DNA from: GCA-003244245 sp963823755
Lineage (GTDB): Bacteria > Actinomycetota > Actinomycetes > Mycobacteriales > Pseudonocardiaceae
Assembly: GCA_963823755.1 (NCBI GenBank)
Contig: CAWGMP010000002.1
Coordinates: 62,001-126,000, forward strand
Direction: 5' to 3'
DNA: 64,000 nucleotides
Below are positions 33,842 through 43,313 of this stretch, in pieces. Numbering within the stretch: the first letter of the stretch is position 1; every line of letters begins with the position of its first letter. The position numbers and the translations under genes were made by a program. The notes under the pieces were generated by a model. That model had not been told where the DNA came from, did no database searches, and saw only the letters and a program-made list of their open reading frames with translations.

Positions 33842-34548
33842 GACACGGCGCTCGTCCGGAGGGGATCGAAGTTAGCTCGGCCAGGAGCGGTAGCTCTCCA
33901 CGACGACCAAGCGTGATATGCGCGCAAATCAACCGGTCCGCTACGCGCCCTGAGGATCGAGGCTCGCAGGCTGTGCACAGGCGATACGGCTGGCCCGTTT
34001 GACGGTGGTGACGGTATGCAGCAGGAGTTGGTCAACACGGCCAGCGGGGATGCTCTGAGGTGTCCCTCGCTACCAGGAGCAGGAGCGAAACAGGAGCAGC
34101 GACTGTTCCGGGACCTACCCGAACTGCTGTCACCTGTCGCCGACGGACCCGTCATGTGCCGGGGATTCTCTGTTTTCGCTGGTCAGCGGATTGTGTGGAT
34201 AACCCTGGGGGAGAAGTGGCAACTTTTCGTCAGGTCAAGGGGTCGCGATCTCTGCTCCGGGCCGCCGCGATCACGCTCTGATAATCCCAGTCTACTGGCA
34301 TGAAGGCGACGGTGGGGCCTCACCCGGGCTTTCGGGTGAGCTTTCGGTTCTGGCTGGTGGGGATGTGGGGTGTCGCTGCTGGTGATCGCGAGGGGGAACC
34401 TCGCTTTCACTGGCCTCGGGCTCTTTGGCTGAACACCGTCACGTTGCCGGCGGTCGGGTTTGAGTGTGTCGTTTTGATCTTCATGGCTGGTCAACCTCTG
34501 ACATGAACGTCCAGGTCAGGACATGTGGCGGACTTTTGGCACCCTACA
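33842..34548 (+). repeat. Dispersed element long variant, main portion (copy E)
   Basis: Begins with the second GACACGGC copy and runs through CGAGGCTCGCAGG, the CAGGAGCAGGAGC stretch, ATAACCCTGGGGGAGAAGTG, the perfect hairpin CTCACCCG...CGGGTGAG and the right terminus GGCACCCTACA. It abuts a truncated IS6 transposase. Confidence 0.7.
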
Positions 34549-34551
34549 CGG

Positions 34552-34712
34552 TAGGAGAGCCCGTAGCGCAGGTACCAGCGAACCGCGAGGGTGATCACAT
34601 CCGGTGGGAACCGAAATCCCGTGAAGCTGGACCTCAACGCTGGCACTCGACGACAGCGACGACGCATCGACCAAGCCTGCCTGATCTCGGTCTCCATCGA
34701 CGCAACAGACCC
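34552..34712 (-). pseudogene. IS6-family transposase, N-terminal stump
   Basis: Reads FTGFRFPPDVITLAVRWYL and RYGLSYR, the conserved IS6 start, and is cut at the repeat right end. GGGTCTGTTGCGTC (reverse strand, to 34712) is the IS6 terminal repeat. Confidence 0.65.
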
Positions 34713-34907
34713 GGCCAGGGGGTTGAAGCGGTGCCGTCCCCCTTTACCGACCGCTACTGCGGCTATTCCGAGCAGGTATGGGTCATGCTCGTGGTGGCCG
34801 TTCTTATGTTAGGGGAGATTTACACGTCGATACGATATCCGTGACGGCGTATCGTGAAGCGAGCAGCGGGCTGCGCACCTTGTGAATGGCGGCTGGCGGG
34901 AGACGTG

Positions 34908-37900
34908 GTGGCCAGGGTATTCGTCAGCCACGCCAACGAGGACTTCGTGTTGGCCCGCGAGGTGCACCAGTGGCTCATCGAAGCTGGCCACGAGGTGTTC
35001 CTGGCCCGAGATCTGCGCGACGGCATCGCCGTCGGCCAAGAGTGGGAGCAGCGACTCCACGACGAGCTACGACGAGCCGACGCGGTGGTCTGTGTACTTA
35101 CCTCGGCCTACCTGGCGTCCCAGTGGTGCACGGCCGAGGTCGCGATTGTCCGGTCTCGGGGTGGCAAGCTGTTGCCCTTACAGGCCGAGCCGGGGGTGGT
35201 TCACCCACTGCTAAAAGCCGTCCAGCACACCGACCTGACGCAGGACCCGGAGGCGGTCCGTCCCTTTCTGATCGGGGCGTTGCGTCTGGTGGCCGTTATC
35301 TGGCCGGAGGGTCGTTCCCCCTTCCCGGGGCTACGGCCGTTCGAGATTGACCAGCATCGGGTGTTCTTTGGGCGCACCGAGGAAACCAAAGAACTCGCCG
35401 AGTTACTGCGGTCTCCGGCCGAGCACGCCAAGGGTGCGGCATTGCTCGTGGTGGGCCCGTCTGGGTGCGGCAAGTCCTCGCTGGTCCGTGCTGGGTTGGT
35501 GCCGGTGATGGCTGGTGAACCGGGCTGGTGGACGCTGCCACCGATCGTGCCAGGCGCCGATCCGGTGGCGGCGTTGGCCCGGGAGCTGGCCGCCGCTACA
35601 CGGCAACTCGGCTTGGACTTAACCGTGGCGCAGGTACGCCAACAACTCGACAACGGCCGTCTGGGGGAGCTGGCTGACGAGCTGCTGCTGGCCTCCCCCT
35701 CTGATCCGTGGCGGCGTCTACTGGTAGTCGTCGACCAGTTCGAGGAGCTGCTCACTCAGACCACTCCCACCGAGCGGGCCCGGTTCGCCGAGTTGCTCCG
35801 CCCGGCTTTGGCTGGTCGCGTGCAGCTGGTGGCCACACTACGTCCGGAGTTCCTCGACCAGTTGTTGGCCGACCCCGACCTGGTCACGCTGCCGACGCAG
35901 GTTTACCCGCTTCGTCCGCTGCGCCGCGAGGCGCTGCGAGCCGTGATCGAGAAACCGGCGGGGCTGGCCGGGATCAACCTGGACGACGGCCTGGTGGACC
36001 GGCTGGTCGATGACACCGCGGGAGGGGAAGCGTTGCCGCTGTTGGCATTTACCCTGGCCCAGCTGGCCGACGGCATCACGCGCGGTGGCCGGCTATCCCG
36101 CACACGCTACGACCAGCTCGGCGGCGTACAGGGCGCCCTGTCTCGCCAAGCCGACGCGGCCCTCACCGACGCGCGCACAACCGGCGGCCGATCTGGCGAG
36201 CAGGTCATTGGTGGACTATTGCGGCTGGTCACTGTTGACGAGCAAGGTCACCCCACTCGATGGCGAGTCAACCCCGCCGAACTGCCTGATCACGTGGTCG
36301 CCGAACTGAATGCCTTCGTCGCGCGGCGGTTGCTGATCACCGATACCGACAACGGCGTCGGGATAATCGGCGTTGCCCACGAAGCGTTTTTGTCCGCCTG
36401 GTCACCCTTGGCCGGGGCAATCGCAACCAACGTGATGGCGCTGCGAACCTGTCGAGCGGTTGAGAACGCCACCACGGAATGGCACGACAACGGCCGCCCG
36501 TCCACCCGATTGTGGGGTGGCGACCACTTAGGCTCCGCCATGACGGACATCGGCGGAGGAACAACGCAGGTCGACGCAGTAGCCAAGTACAGACCGAGAC
36601 ACTGGTCGCCGCGCCGCCACCGCATGCTGGTCACTGGCCACGTCGGTCTGACTCCAAAGGCCCGGGACTTCCTGCACGCCAGTATCCGCCGCGATAGCTT
36701 GCGCCGCAGACGGGGTGTCAGCGTCCTGTCGGTGCTGCTCATCATTGCCCTGATCGGGGCCGGAGTCGCACTCGTCCAGCAACACGACGCGAAAAAGCAG
36801 CTGCGCGTCGCCACTGCCCGCCAACTGGTTGCCGAAGCAGACAGACTCCTGGAATCCGATTTGCGTACCGCACTGAAACTAGGCCTTGCGGCGCAAGGCA
36901 TCCACCCTGATGGAGAGACTCATTCCGGACTAGTCAATATGCTGACCAACACTCGCTACTCGGGCACGCTGACTGGCCACGCTGACGCGGTGTTGGATGC
37001 GGTGTTTGCCCCGGACGGGCGTACTTTGGCTACTGGCAGCCGTGATCACACGGTGATTTTGTGGGGTGTCGCCGATCCGACCCGACCGCAACGGCTGAGT
37101 CAGCTCCTGACCGGCCACACCTCAGAGCTCCGTCTAGCATTTACTCCGGACGGGCATACTCTGGCCACTAACGGCGAAGATAACACGGTGATCTTGTGGG
37201 ATCTCACCGACCTGGCCCGGCCGCAACGGCTGGGTCGGGCTCTGACCGGTCACACCGACCCTGTATCTGAGGTGGCATTCGCTCCGGATGGGCGGATCTT
37301 GGCTACTGCTGATACACGCGGCGCCGTGATCCTATGGGATGTCAGCGACCCGGCCTCACCACGACAACTGGGCCAGCCCCTGTATGCCTTCACCAGCATA
37401 GTGAATTCGGTGGCGTTTGCCCCCGGCGGCCGCACTCTGGCCACCGCCAGCAGGGGCGGCTCGGTGGCCTTATGGGATATCGGCGATCCAGCCCAGCCGC
37501 ATGAGCTGAGCAGGCCCCTCAGCGAGAGTCCTGACCCGGTGTCCTCAGTGGTGTTTACCCCGGACGGGCGCACTCTGGCCACTGCTGACGCTCGTGAAAC
37601 TGGCGGCAAGGTGATCTTGTGGAATGTTACCGACCCGGCCCGGCCACAACAACTGGGCCAGCCCCTTGCCGCCCACACCGGCGCGGTGTACGACGTGGCG
37701 TTCGCTCCAGACGGGCACACTCTGGCCACCGCCAGCGAACGCGATGCGGTGATCTTGTGGGACATCACTGATCCAGCTCGGCCACAACAACTGGGCCAGC
37801 CCCTCGCCGCCCACACCGGCGCCGTGTACGACGTGGCGTTCGCCCCAGACGGGCACACGCTAGCCACCGCTGGTGACGACCGAACAGTGATCTTGTGGGA

Positions 37901-39038
37901 GGTCACCGACCCAGCCCGGCGGCGACTAGGCCAGTCCCTCATCGCCCACACCAGCGCGGTGTACGACGTGGCGTTCGCTCCGGATGGGCGCACGCTGGCC
38001 ACTGCCAGCGAACGCGATGCGGTGATCTTGTGGGATGTCACTGATCGGGCCCGACCGCAACGGCTCGGCCAGCTCTCGACCGGTCAGACCGAGCCAGCGC
38101 ACAACGTGGCGTTCGCTCCGGATGGGCGCACGCTGGCCACTGCTAGCGAAGGTGACGCGGTGATCTTGTGGGATGTCACTGATCGGGCCCGACCGCAACG
38201 GCTCGGCCAGCCTCTGACCGGCCATGCCGACTTCGTGCGCGGCGTGGCATTCGCCCCAGACGGGCGTACTCTCGCCGTTGGCAGCGCTGATCACACGGTG
38301 ATCTTGTGGGATGTCACTGATCGGGCCCGGCCACAACGACTCGGGCAGCCTCTTAACGCCTATCACAGCCACTTCGGCCTCTCGTTCATGTTGGAGTTCG
38401 CCCGGGAAGGGCACACTCTGGCCACGAACGACGAAGATGACACGGTGATCTTGTGGGATGTTACTGATCCGGCCCGGCCACAACCGCTCGGGCAGCCCCG
38501 CCTCGACCACCCCAACCCACTGTTGCGGACAATGACCCTCGCCTCGGACGGGCACACCCTGGCCGTCGCCGGCGCCGACAACATTAATGTTGACAAAGGT
38601 GGTATCAAAACCACGGTAATCTTATGGGATCTCACCGACCCGGCCCGCCCCCACCAACGGGGACAGCCCCTCACCGTTTACACCGAACTGGCGGTCGTGA
38701 TGGCGTTTGCTCCTGACGGGCACACTCTGGTCACCGCCGGCGAAAGCGGAAGGGTGATTTTTTGGGATCTCACCGACCCGGCCCGCCCCCAACAGCGGGG
38801 CCAGGCCCTTAATACCCACACCGCCAGTGTGACCTCGGTAGCGTTCGCCCCAGACGGGCGCACGCTGGCCACCGCCAGCCGGGACACCACAGTGATCCTT
38901 TGGGATCTCACAAAACTTAAAGATCTCCAGGACCACGCGATAGAACGCGCCTGTTCTATCGCCCGGGGCGGCCTCAATCGGGATGATTGGGACCGCTACA
39001 TCCCGGAACTACCGTACCAGGACACCTGCCCCGGTTGA
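34908..39038 (+). CDS. TIR-STAND NTPase-WD40 protein (conflict system effector/sensor)
   Basis: Domains in order: TIR (RVFVSHANEDFVLAREVHQW to SQWCTAEVAIV, with the Glu expected for NAD-cleaving TIRs); STAND NTPase of the nSTAND1 type (SPFPGLRPFEID, FFGRTEE, Walker A VGPSGCGKSSL, Walker B LLVVVDQFEELL); one transmembrane helix (VSVLSVLLIIALIGAGVAL); then a 14-blade WD40 array. TIR would deplete NAD or make a signal once the sensor is triggered, as in bacterial TIR-STAND defence proteins. Start: GTG 34908 (or 34905) follows GGGAGA; a frame from 34854 adds 18 residues of low family likeness. No partner gene adjoins. Confidence 0.85.
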   Translation: MARVFVSHANEDFVLAREVHQWLIEAGHEVFLARDLRDGIAVGQEWEQRLHDELRRADAVVCVLTSAYLASQWCTAEVAIVRSRGGKLLPLQAEPGVVHPLLKAVQHTDLTQDPEAVRPFLIGALRLVAVIWPEGRSPFPGLRPFEIDQHRVFFGRTEETKELAELLRSPAEHAKGAALLVVGPSGCGKSSLVRAGLVPVMAGEPGWWTLPPIVPGADPVAALARELAAATRQLGLDLTVAQVRQQLDNGRLGELADELLLASPSDPWRRLLVVVDQFEELLTQTTPTERARFAELLRPALAGRVQLVATLRPEFLDQLLADPDLVTLPTQVYPLRPLRREALRAVIEKPAGLAGINLDDGLVDRLVDDTAGGEALPLLAFTLAQLADGITRGGRLSRTRYDQLGGVQGALSRQADAALTDARTTGGRSGEQVIGGLLRLVTVDEQGHPTRWRVNPAELPDHVVAELNAFVARRLLITDTDNGVGIIGVAHEAFLSAWSPLAGAIATNVMALRTCRAVENATTEWHDNGRPSTRLWGGDHLGSAMTDIGGGTTQVDAVAKYRPRHWSPRRHRMLVTGHVGLTPKARDFLHASIRRDSLRRRRGVSVLSVLLIIALIGAGVALVQQHDAKKQLRVATARQLVAEADRLLESDLRTALKLGLAAQGIHPDGETHSGLVNMLTNTRYSGTLTGHADAVLDAVFAPDGRTLATGSRDHTVILWGVADPTRPQRLSQLLTGHTSELRLAFTPDGHTLATNGEDNTVILWDLTDLARPQRLGRALTGHTDPVSEVAFAPDGRILATADTRGAVILWDVSDPASPRQLGQPLYAFTSIVNSVAFAPGGRTLATASRGGSVALWDIGDPAQPHELSRPLSESPDPVSSVVFTPDGRTLATADARETGGKVILWNVTDPARPQQLGQPLAAHTGAVYDVAFAPDGHTLATASERDAVILWDITDPARPQQLGQPLAAHTGAVYDVAFAPDGHTLATAGDDRTVILWEVTDPARRRLGQSLIAHTSAVYDVAFAPDGRTLATASERDAVILWDVTDRARPQRLGQLSTGQTEPAHNVAFAPDGRTLATASEGDAVILWDVTDRARPQRLGQPLTGHADFVRGVAFAPDGRTLAVGSADHTVILWDVTDRARPQRLGQPLNAYHSHFGLSFMLEFAREGHTLATNDEDDTVILWDVTDPARPQPLGQPRLDHPNPLLRTMTLASDGHTLAVAGADNINVDKGGIKTTVILWDLTDPARPHQRGQPLTVYTELAVVMAFAPDGHTLVTAGESGRVIFWDLTDPARPQQRGQALNTHTASVTSVAFAPDGRTLATASRDTTVILWDLTKLKDLQDHAIERACSIARGGLNRDDWDRYIPELPYQDTCPG
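36960..38930 (+). repeat. 14 tandem WD40 repeats
   Basis: Units of ~130-150 bp with the theme FAPDGRTLATAS...VILWDVTDPARPQRLGQPL. Several neighbouring units, e.g. from 37650, 37800 and 37945, are nearly identical in DNA, indicating recent duplication or gene conversion. Confidence 0.8.
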
Positions 39039-39478
39039 CCGCGGCTGTCACCGATATTCAGGCGGCGGCGAACACGATGCAGATGCGGAGGTCTGCGAGT
39101 TCAGTGGGCAGGATGTGGGATCAAGCTGCTAGCCATCCTAATGGTCGCTGGAGATCCTGGTGGACCTGGTTGGCTTGGATAGCAGAATGAGAACTGCTTC
39201 TCGCGTAGGTCGCCATGGTATCACTCGCGAAGAAGCCGGATAGAATTGAATTAAAAGGGTAGGTCGCACGTAACGGTCCATCAAGCACTGTGAATATGGT
39301 ACACGTGATACATATAGCTTCCCAGCTCGATGTCCCCTGTCGAAGATCGCGGTCGGCCTCTGCAACCTCCCCGAGCAGGGTACGCAAGCCGCCCAATATC
39401 GGGCGCACGGCGCTGAACGCGCTCTAGTAACGCATAGCCTGTCCGTGGCTTCCGCTGTAAGGCGATGAACTGCGTGAG
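39039..39478. other. Intergenic, no gene seen
   Basis: Parts (39190-39330) are more AT-rich than their surroundings. No domain recognised. Confidence 0.4.
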
Positions 39479-39805
39479 TTAGGTGCGAATCAGGCCTTCA
39501 GCGTGGTCCATCTCTTCCGTTTGGAGATCACTGCGCTGACTACCGCGCAGCTGCCACCGAGTGGTTACGCCATCCGGACCCTTCAATTGCCCGCCCGACA
39601 AGGCTAACTCGATGTGGTGCCGGATGGCACCTTCCGTGTCTGGTTCGGCGGCAAACAAGATCCGCACACGGACTTCACCGCAGGTGCGATGCGCGAGACT
39701 GTGGTGCGGCGCCACAGGGCATGGTGGCTCGTGGTCCCAGTGCCCGCACAAAATCGCCGTGATCGCCGCGCCTGGAGCCCGCAGGTCAGCGTCTGACTCC
39801 ATCAT
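39479..39805 (-). CDS. Conserved hypothetical protein (108 aa)
   Basis: Begins at ATG-ATG (39805/39802) with GAGG upstream: MMESDADLRAPGAAITAI, then GHWDHEPPCPVAPHHS, GEVRVRILFAAEPDTEG and GPDGVTTRWQLRGSQ. I recognise the pattern as a hypothetical family common in actinomycetes (His/Cys-rich N-terminal part), but know of no assigned function. A longer frame upstream looks non-coding. The gene is isolated. Confidence 0.65.
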   Translation of the reverse strand: MMESDADLRAPGAAITAILCGHWDHEPPCPVAPHHSLAHRTCGEVRVRILFAAEPDTEGAIRHHIELALSGGQLKGPDGVTTRWQLRGSQRSDLQTEEMDHAEGLIRT

Positions 39806-40145
39806 CAAGACTGCCTCGTGTGCAAATGCTCGGCGCATCGGGCCAGTATGGTGGCTCGGCACGCTGGGCCCTTTGCCCTGGACAGCACGTGGACTAGATT
39901 GGTGCGGCGGAGGCAGAGCGGGCCCTAGGCGCGTACCAGCGGACCTGGCGCCGGTCCGACTCATGCACCTGCCGAGAGAGCACCGCAAGAACACCGCAAA
40001 AGCCTCTACTGCCGGTTCACCGTGTCGTGACAACGGGTGGAGTCACACGGCCGCACGTCCTCTTTTGCCGCTGCTGCTGTGCGCGCGCCAGCGTCGTGGG
40101 ACGGCAGTCCGGCGCCGCTGGTCACTGTGCTGCCATGCTGTCAGC

Positions 40146-40319
40146 ATGCTGGCCCATCAACTGCTGCTGATCACCACCGACCACCTCATGGCGGCGGGGA
40201 TTCTCCAGACTCTGCGCCGGGCTGTAGTGGCCTTCCTCGCCATGGTCTTTGCGGTCGGCCTGCTGGCCGGCGGGACGTTGGGATTCTTCCTCGGACGGGC
40301 GGTGGGCCGGCGGGGATGA
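40146..40319 (+). CDS. Small single-pass membrane protein (57 aa)
   Basis: ATG 40146 gives MLAHQLLLITTDHLMAAG, then a 25-residue helix ending in a glycine-rich stretch (GLLAGGTLGFFLGRAVGRRG) with a basic tail. Short hydrophobic proteins of this kind occur in integrative elements of actinomycetes, but the assignment is weak. No strong ribosome binding site was seen. Confidence 0.4.
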   Translation: MLAHQLLLITTDHLMAAGILQTLRRAVVAFLAMVFAVGLLAGGTLGFFLGRAVGRRG

Positions 40320-40470
40320 CCTGATCTTCAAAGATCAGCACTTCGTTGACCTGGCTGTCTTGGCGCGTTGGCAACGCCCCAGCGCTGCGGCGGGCGCCGC
40401 TGACTCGCGCGATCCATACACTCACCACCGAGCTGCACCGGCGGCTCCTCGATGAGCCCACCGAATAGCG

Positions 40471-41172
40471 TGTAGGGTACCAAAAGTCCGTCACGTGTTC
40501 TGACCTGGACATTCATGTCAGATGTTGACCAACCATGAAGATCAAAACGACACACTCAAGCCCGGCTGCCAGCGACGTGACGGTGGTCAGCAGGAGGCAC
40601 TCGGTCGCGTAGTCCAGGTCCTCGAGGGTTAAGGCTGGCTCATCCCCGTTGTCCGCGTGGACCGCAGCAACGCTGCTGGCCCCGGTGCACAGCGTTACCA
40701 GGAGCAGGAGCGAAACAGGAGCAGCGACTGTTCCGGGACCTACCCGAACTGCTGTCACCTGCCGCCGATGGACCCGTCATGTGCAGAGGATTCTCTATCT
40801 CCGCAGGTCAGTGGATGGTGTAAATAACCCTGGGGGAGAAGTGGCAACTTCTCGTCAGGCCAAGGGGTCGCGGTCCCTATTCCGGGCCGCTGCGATCAAG
40901 CTCTGGTAACCCCACTCTACTGGCACGACGGCGGCGGTGGGGCCTCACCCAGGCTTTCGAGTGAGCTTTCGGCTCCGGCTGGTGGGGATGCGGGGTGTCG
41001 CTGCTGGTGATCACGAGGGGACCCTCGCCCTCACTGGCTTTGGGCTCTTTGGCTGACCACCGTCACGTCGCTGGCGGTCGGGCTTGAGTGTGTCGTTTTG
41101 ATCTTCATGGCTGGTCAACATCTGGCATGAACGTCCAGGTCAGGACCTGTGACTGACTTTTGGCACCCTACA
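40471..41172. mobile_element. Full-length 702-bp inverted-repeat element (copy F)
   Basis: Starts TGTAGGGTACCAAAAGTCC and ends in the inverted form (GACTTTTGGCACCCTACA). The inverted termini extend ~120 bp. Same length as copy H (50227-50928). It encodes no transposase; a minus-strand frame of 81 codons (40513-40758) is also open in copy H. No target duplication is evident. Probably a non-autonomous transposon (MITE-like). Confidence 0.7.
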
Positions 41173-41520
41173 GGCCCCCACCGCCGCCCATGAAGATCAA
41201 CAAGTTGCGGCTTGACAAATAAAGCCCTGGGATGTCTCTACGGCCCCTCCGGGCAGCGTTACGGGCAGGCGGGGCCTGCCCTCCACCACGCGCGCCACCA
41301 CCACAGCCACCCACGCACACAGCACAACCACGCCCAAAAACAGCGAAGACAACAACACTCAAAGACCAAAACCCCCGACCCACGCTAGACACGGCCCCGC
41401 TCCTTCAGGGATGACCAGCACAGATAAGGTTATCAGCAAGGGCACGGTCATCAAACCCCCTCATTCCAGAAGTGCACCGTCGATCATCCCAGCCACCCAG
41501 ATCACGAAGTTGACAGCACC
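41173..41520. other. Structured non-coding region
   Basis: Contains a TTGACA-like hexamer (GGCTTGACAAATAAAGCC) and a perfect hairpin GGCAGGC-GGG-GCCTGCC at 41264-41280, followed by an A/C-rich, purine-poor stretch to 41400. The only frames are low-complexity. Possibly a small RNA or the end of an IS. Confidence 0.35.
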
Positions 41521-41561
41521 ACAATTAACAAGGAGTCTTGATCCAGACTGCGGTATGGGGA

Positions 41562-41999
41562 TCACTCGGGAGCGAGGCCGACCTGGTTGAGGTAGGTGCT
41601 CATGTTCCAGTAGTCGCGATTCTCTCTGATTTTGCCGTTGCGGAGAATACCGATGGAGACACCGGGGATTTCGAAACGTTCTCCGGTGGCGGGAAACCCG
41701 TGCTCTTCATCTGCACCGTCGTTGGTTCCGGTCATGGTCCATTCCCAGGCATATGCGTCGTCGGTGACGATGGCCATCTCCAGCGCGAAGTGGTAGTTCG
41801 ACGAGAAGCCTAGTTCCATGCCTGCGACGAAATCCCGCACCGCGTCGATACCCCGGTACTCCTCACCAAGCCCGAAATCGGCGTAGATCACGTCATTGGT
41901 CATGAAATCCGTGACGGCGATCGGGTCATGCGCGTTCCACGCTGCGACTAGGTCGTCGATCCACGCAGCTGCCGGATTCCGGCGAAATCCCAGCCTCAT
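41562..41999 (-). CDS. SnoaL-like (NTF2-fold) protein
   Basis: About 145 residues with the NTF2-like pattern: AAWIDDLVAAWNAHDPIAV, VIYADFGLGEEYRGID, AVRDFVAGM, AYAWEWTMTGTNDG and IREN-RDYWNMSTYL. Family members are polyketide cyclases, dehydratases or ligand-binding proteins; the substrate here is unknown. The ATG at 41999 is preferred over 42011 because GGAG lies six bases upstream of it. Confidence 0.75.
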   Translation of the reverse strand: MRLGFRRNPAAAWIDDLVAAWNAHDPIAVTDFMTNDVIYADFGLGEEYRGIDAVRDFVAGMELGFSSNYHFALEMAIVTDDAYAWEWTMTGTNDGADEEHGFPATGERFEIPGVSIGILRNGKIRENRDYWNMSTYLNQVGLAPE

Positions 42000-42031
42000 G
42001 GCCGTCTCCATACCTATTGCCGGACAGCTTA

Positions 42032-42385
42032 TCAGACACTAATCGCCACCACACCGCTGGTGGTACCCAGGTAGGCGTGCTCACCCACCACCGTGTGCGG
42101 CGATGCGAAGTAAGGCAGCTGCCCGACATCGATGCAGGCCCGGGGCGTACCGGTCGCCGGGTCGTCGAGGGCGTCGAGCACACCGCGATCGGTGTCAACC
42201 ACCCAGACTGCGCCGCCACCGACTATCAGGGAACCGTCGAGGGCACCGGCGACTTCCAGCACACCCGCAGCCCGCCGCTAGCACCGACCTCTACGGCGCG
42301 GGTGTTGCCGCTGCACGGGATGTAGACAGTGGAACCGGCTACCGCGCTACCGCCGAAAGCAGTGCACACCGGCGCCTGAGCGAGC
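42032..42385 (-). pseudogene. PQQ-binding-like beta-propeller protein, C-terminal fragment
   Basis: Two frames give beta-propeller blades: CTAFGGSAVAGSTVYIPC, then, after a one-base shift near 42260, VAGALDGSLIVGGGAVWVVD and LGTTSGVVAISV. Only the last blades survive; the 5' side ends before the IS6 element at 42499. Confidence 0.55.
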
Positions 42386-42498
42386 TACCCACCGATACCC
42401 CCCGAGTTCGCTTGGTATCGCGCAGCTAGCCGATGTAAAGCCACACGCAATGGCTGATGATCTCTATCGGGTAGCGAAATCCCTAAACGACGGCATCT

Positions 42499-43313
42499 GG
42501 GACTGTTGCGTCCGGGGATGGGAGCAGCGGTTGTCATGCTTGATGTATGAGAGCCGCTCGTTGTATCGCCTCGTCCATCCCGACCTCGGCGTTCGCCGGG
42601 TTTTGGTTCCCGTCGGAGGTGATCGTGCTCGCGGTGCGGTGGTACCTGCGCTTCGGACTCTCCTATCGTGACGTGGAGGAGCTGCTGGCCGAGCGTGGCA
42701 TCACTGTTGATCATGTGAGCGTGTACCGGTGGGTGCAGCGGTTCACCCCGCTGCTCATCGACGTAGCTCGGCCCTGCCGGCACGTTCCGGGAGATCGTTG
42801 GTTCGTGGACGAGACGTATGTGAAGATCGCCGGGCGGTGGGTTTATCTGTACCGGGCGGTCGACCAGTTCGGGCAGGTCATCGACGTGTTGGTCTCCCAG
42901 AATCGGGATCTGGCGGCGACTCACCGATTCTTCACCCGCGCACTCGAGCACGGGCCGTCCCCGACCGAGGTCATCACCGACAAGGCAGCGGTCTACCCGC
43001 CCGTCCTCAAGGAGATCGCCCCGGGCGCCTGGCACCACACCGAGCCCTACGCCAACAACCGGATCGAATCCGACCACGGCCGACTGAAGTCGCGGCTGCG
43101 GCCGATGCGCGGGCTACAACAGCTCCGCTGCGCACACGTGATCAGCGCCGGGCACTCGTTCATCCAGAACCTCCGCCGCGGCCACTACGAACTCGGGACC
43201 GAAGAAACCGTAAACCTACGGGTCCTGGCTGCCTTCACCGAGCTGACCCTGGCGATCTGACCAACCGGAATCAACGATCTCGCCCGCCCGGCTTCGCACA
43301 ACGCAACAGCCCC
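42499..43313 (+). mobile_element. IS6-family element (~815 bp)
   Basis: Terminal repeats GGGACTGTTGCGT (42499) and ACGCAACAGCCCC (to 43313), differing at one position. No 8-bp duplication (CGGCATCT against CGGTTCTG), and the flanks belong to unrelated genes (propeller remnant left, P450 stump right), which suggests an IS6-mediated adjacent deletion. Confidence 0.75.
42547..43260 (+). CDS. IS6-family transposase
   Basis: A 237-residue DDE transposase of normal IS6 length. FWFPSEVIVLAVRWYL and SYRDVEELLAERGI form the N-terminal HTH region. Catalytic residues: Asp in WFVDETYVKIAGRW, Asp in ITDKAAVYPP, Glu in NRIESDHGRLKSRLRP. Uninterrupted, probably functional. Two broken relatives are at 34552 and 55684-56302. 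Confidence 0.9.
   Translation: MRAARCIASSIPTSAFAGFWFPSEVIVLAVRWYLRFGLSYRDVEELLAERGITVDHVSVYRWVQRFTPLLIDVARPCRHVPGDRWFVDETYVKIAGRWVYLYRAVDQFGQVIDVLVSQNRDLAATHRFFTRALEHGPSPTEVITDKAAVYPPVLKEIAPGAWHHTEPYANNRIESDHGRLKSRLRPMRGLQQLRCAHVISAGHSFIQNLRRGHYELGTEETVNLRVLAAFTELTLAI

Noticed and set aside
36960..38930. Regular ~130-150-bp repeats that could suggest an array such as CRISPR
   Set aside because: They are in frame, translate to WD40 blades and lack spacer-like unique segments of constant length.
39561..40145. N-terminal extension of the small membrane protein frame
   Set aside because: No family character and overlaps the conserved 108-aa gene on the other strand.
41168..41392. 74-codon Gly/Arg/Cys-rich minus-strand frame
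   Set aside because: Low complexity, ends in a run of glycines, and overlaps structured non-coding sequence.
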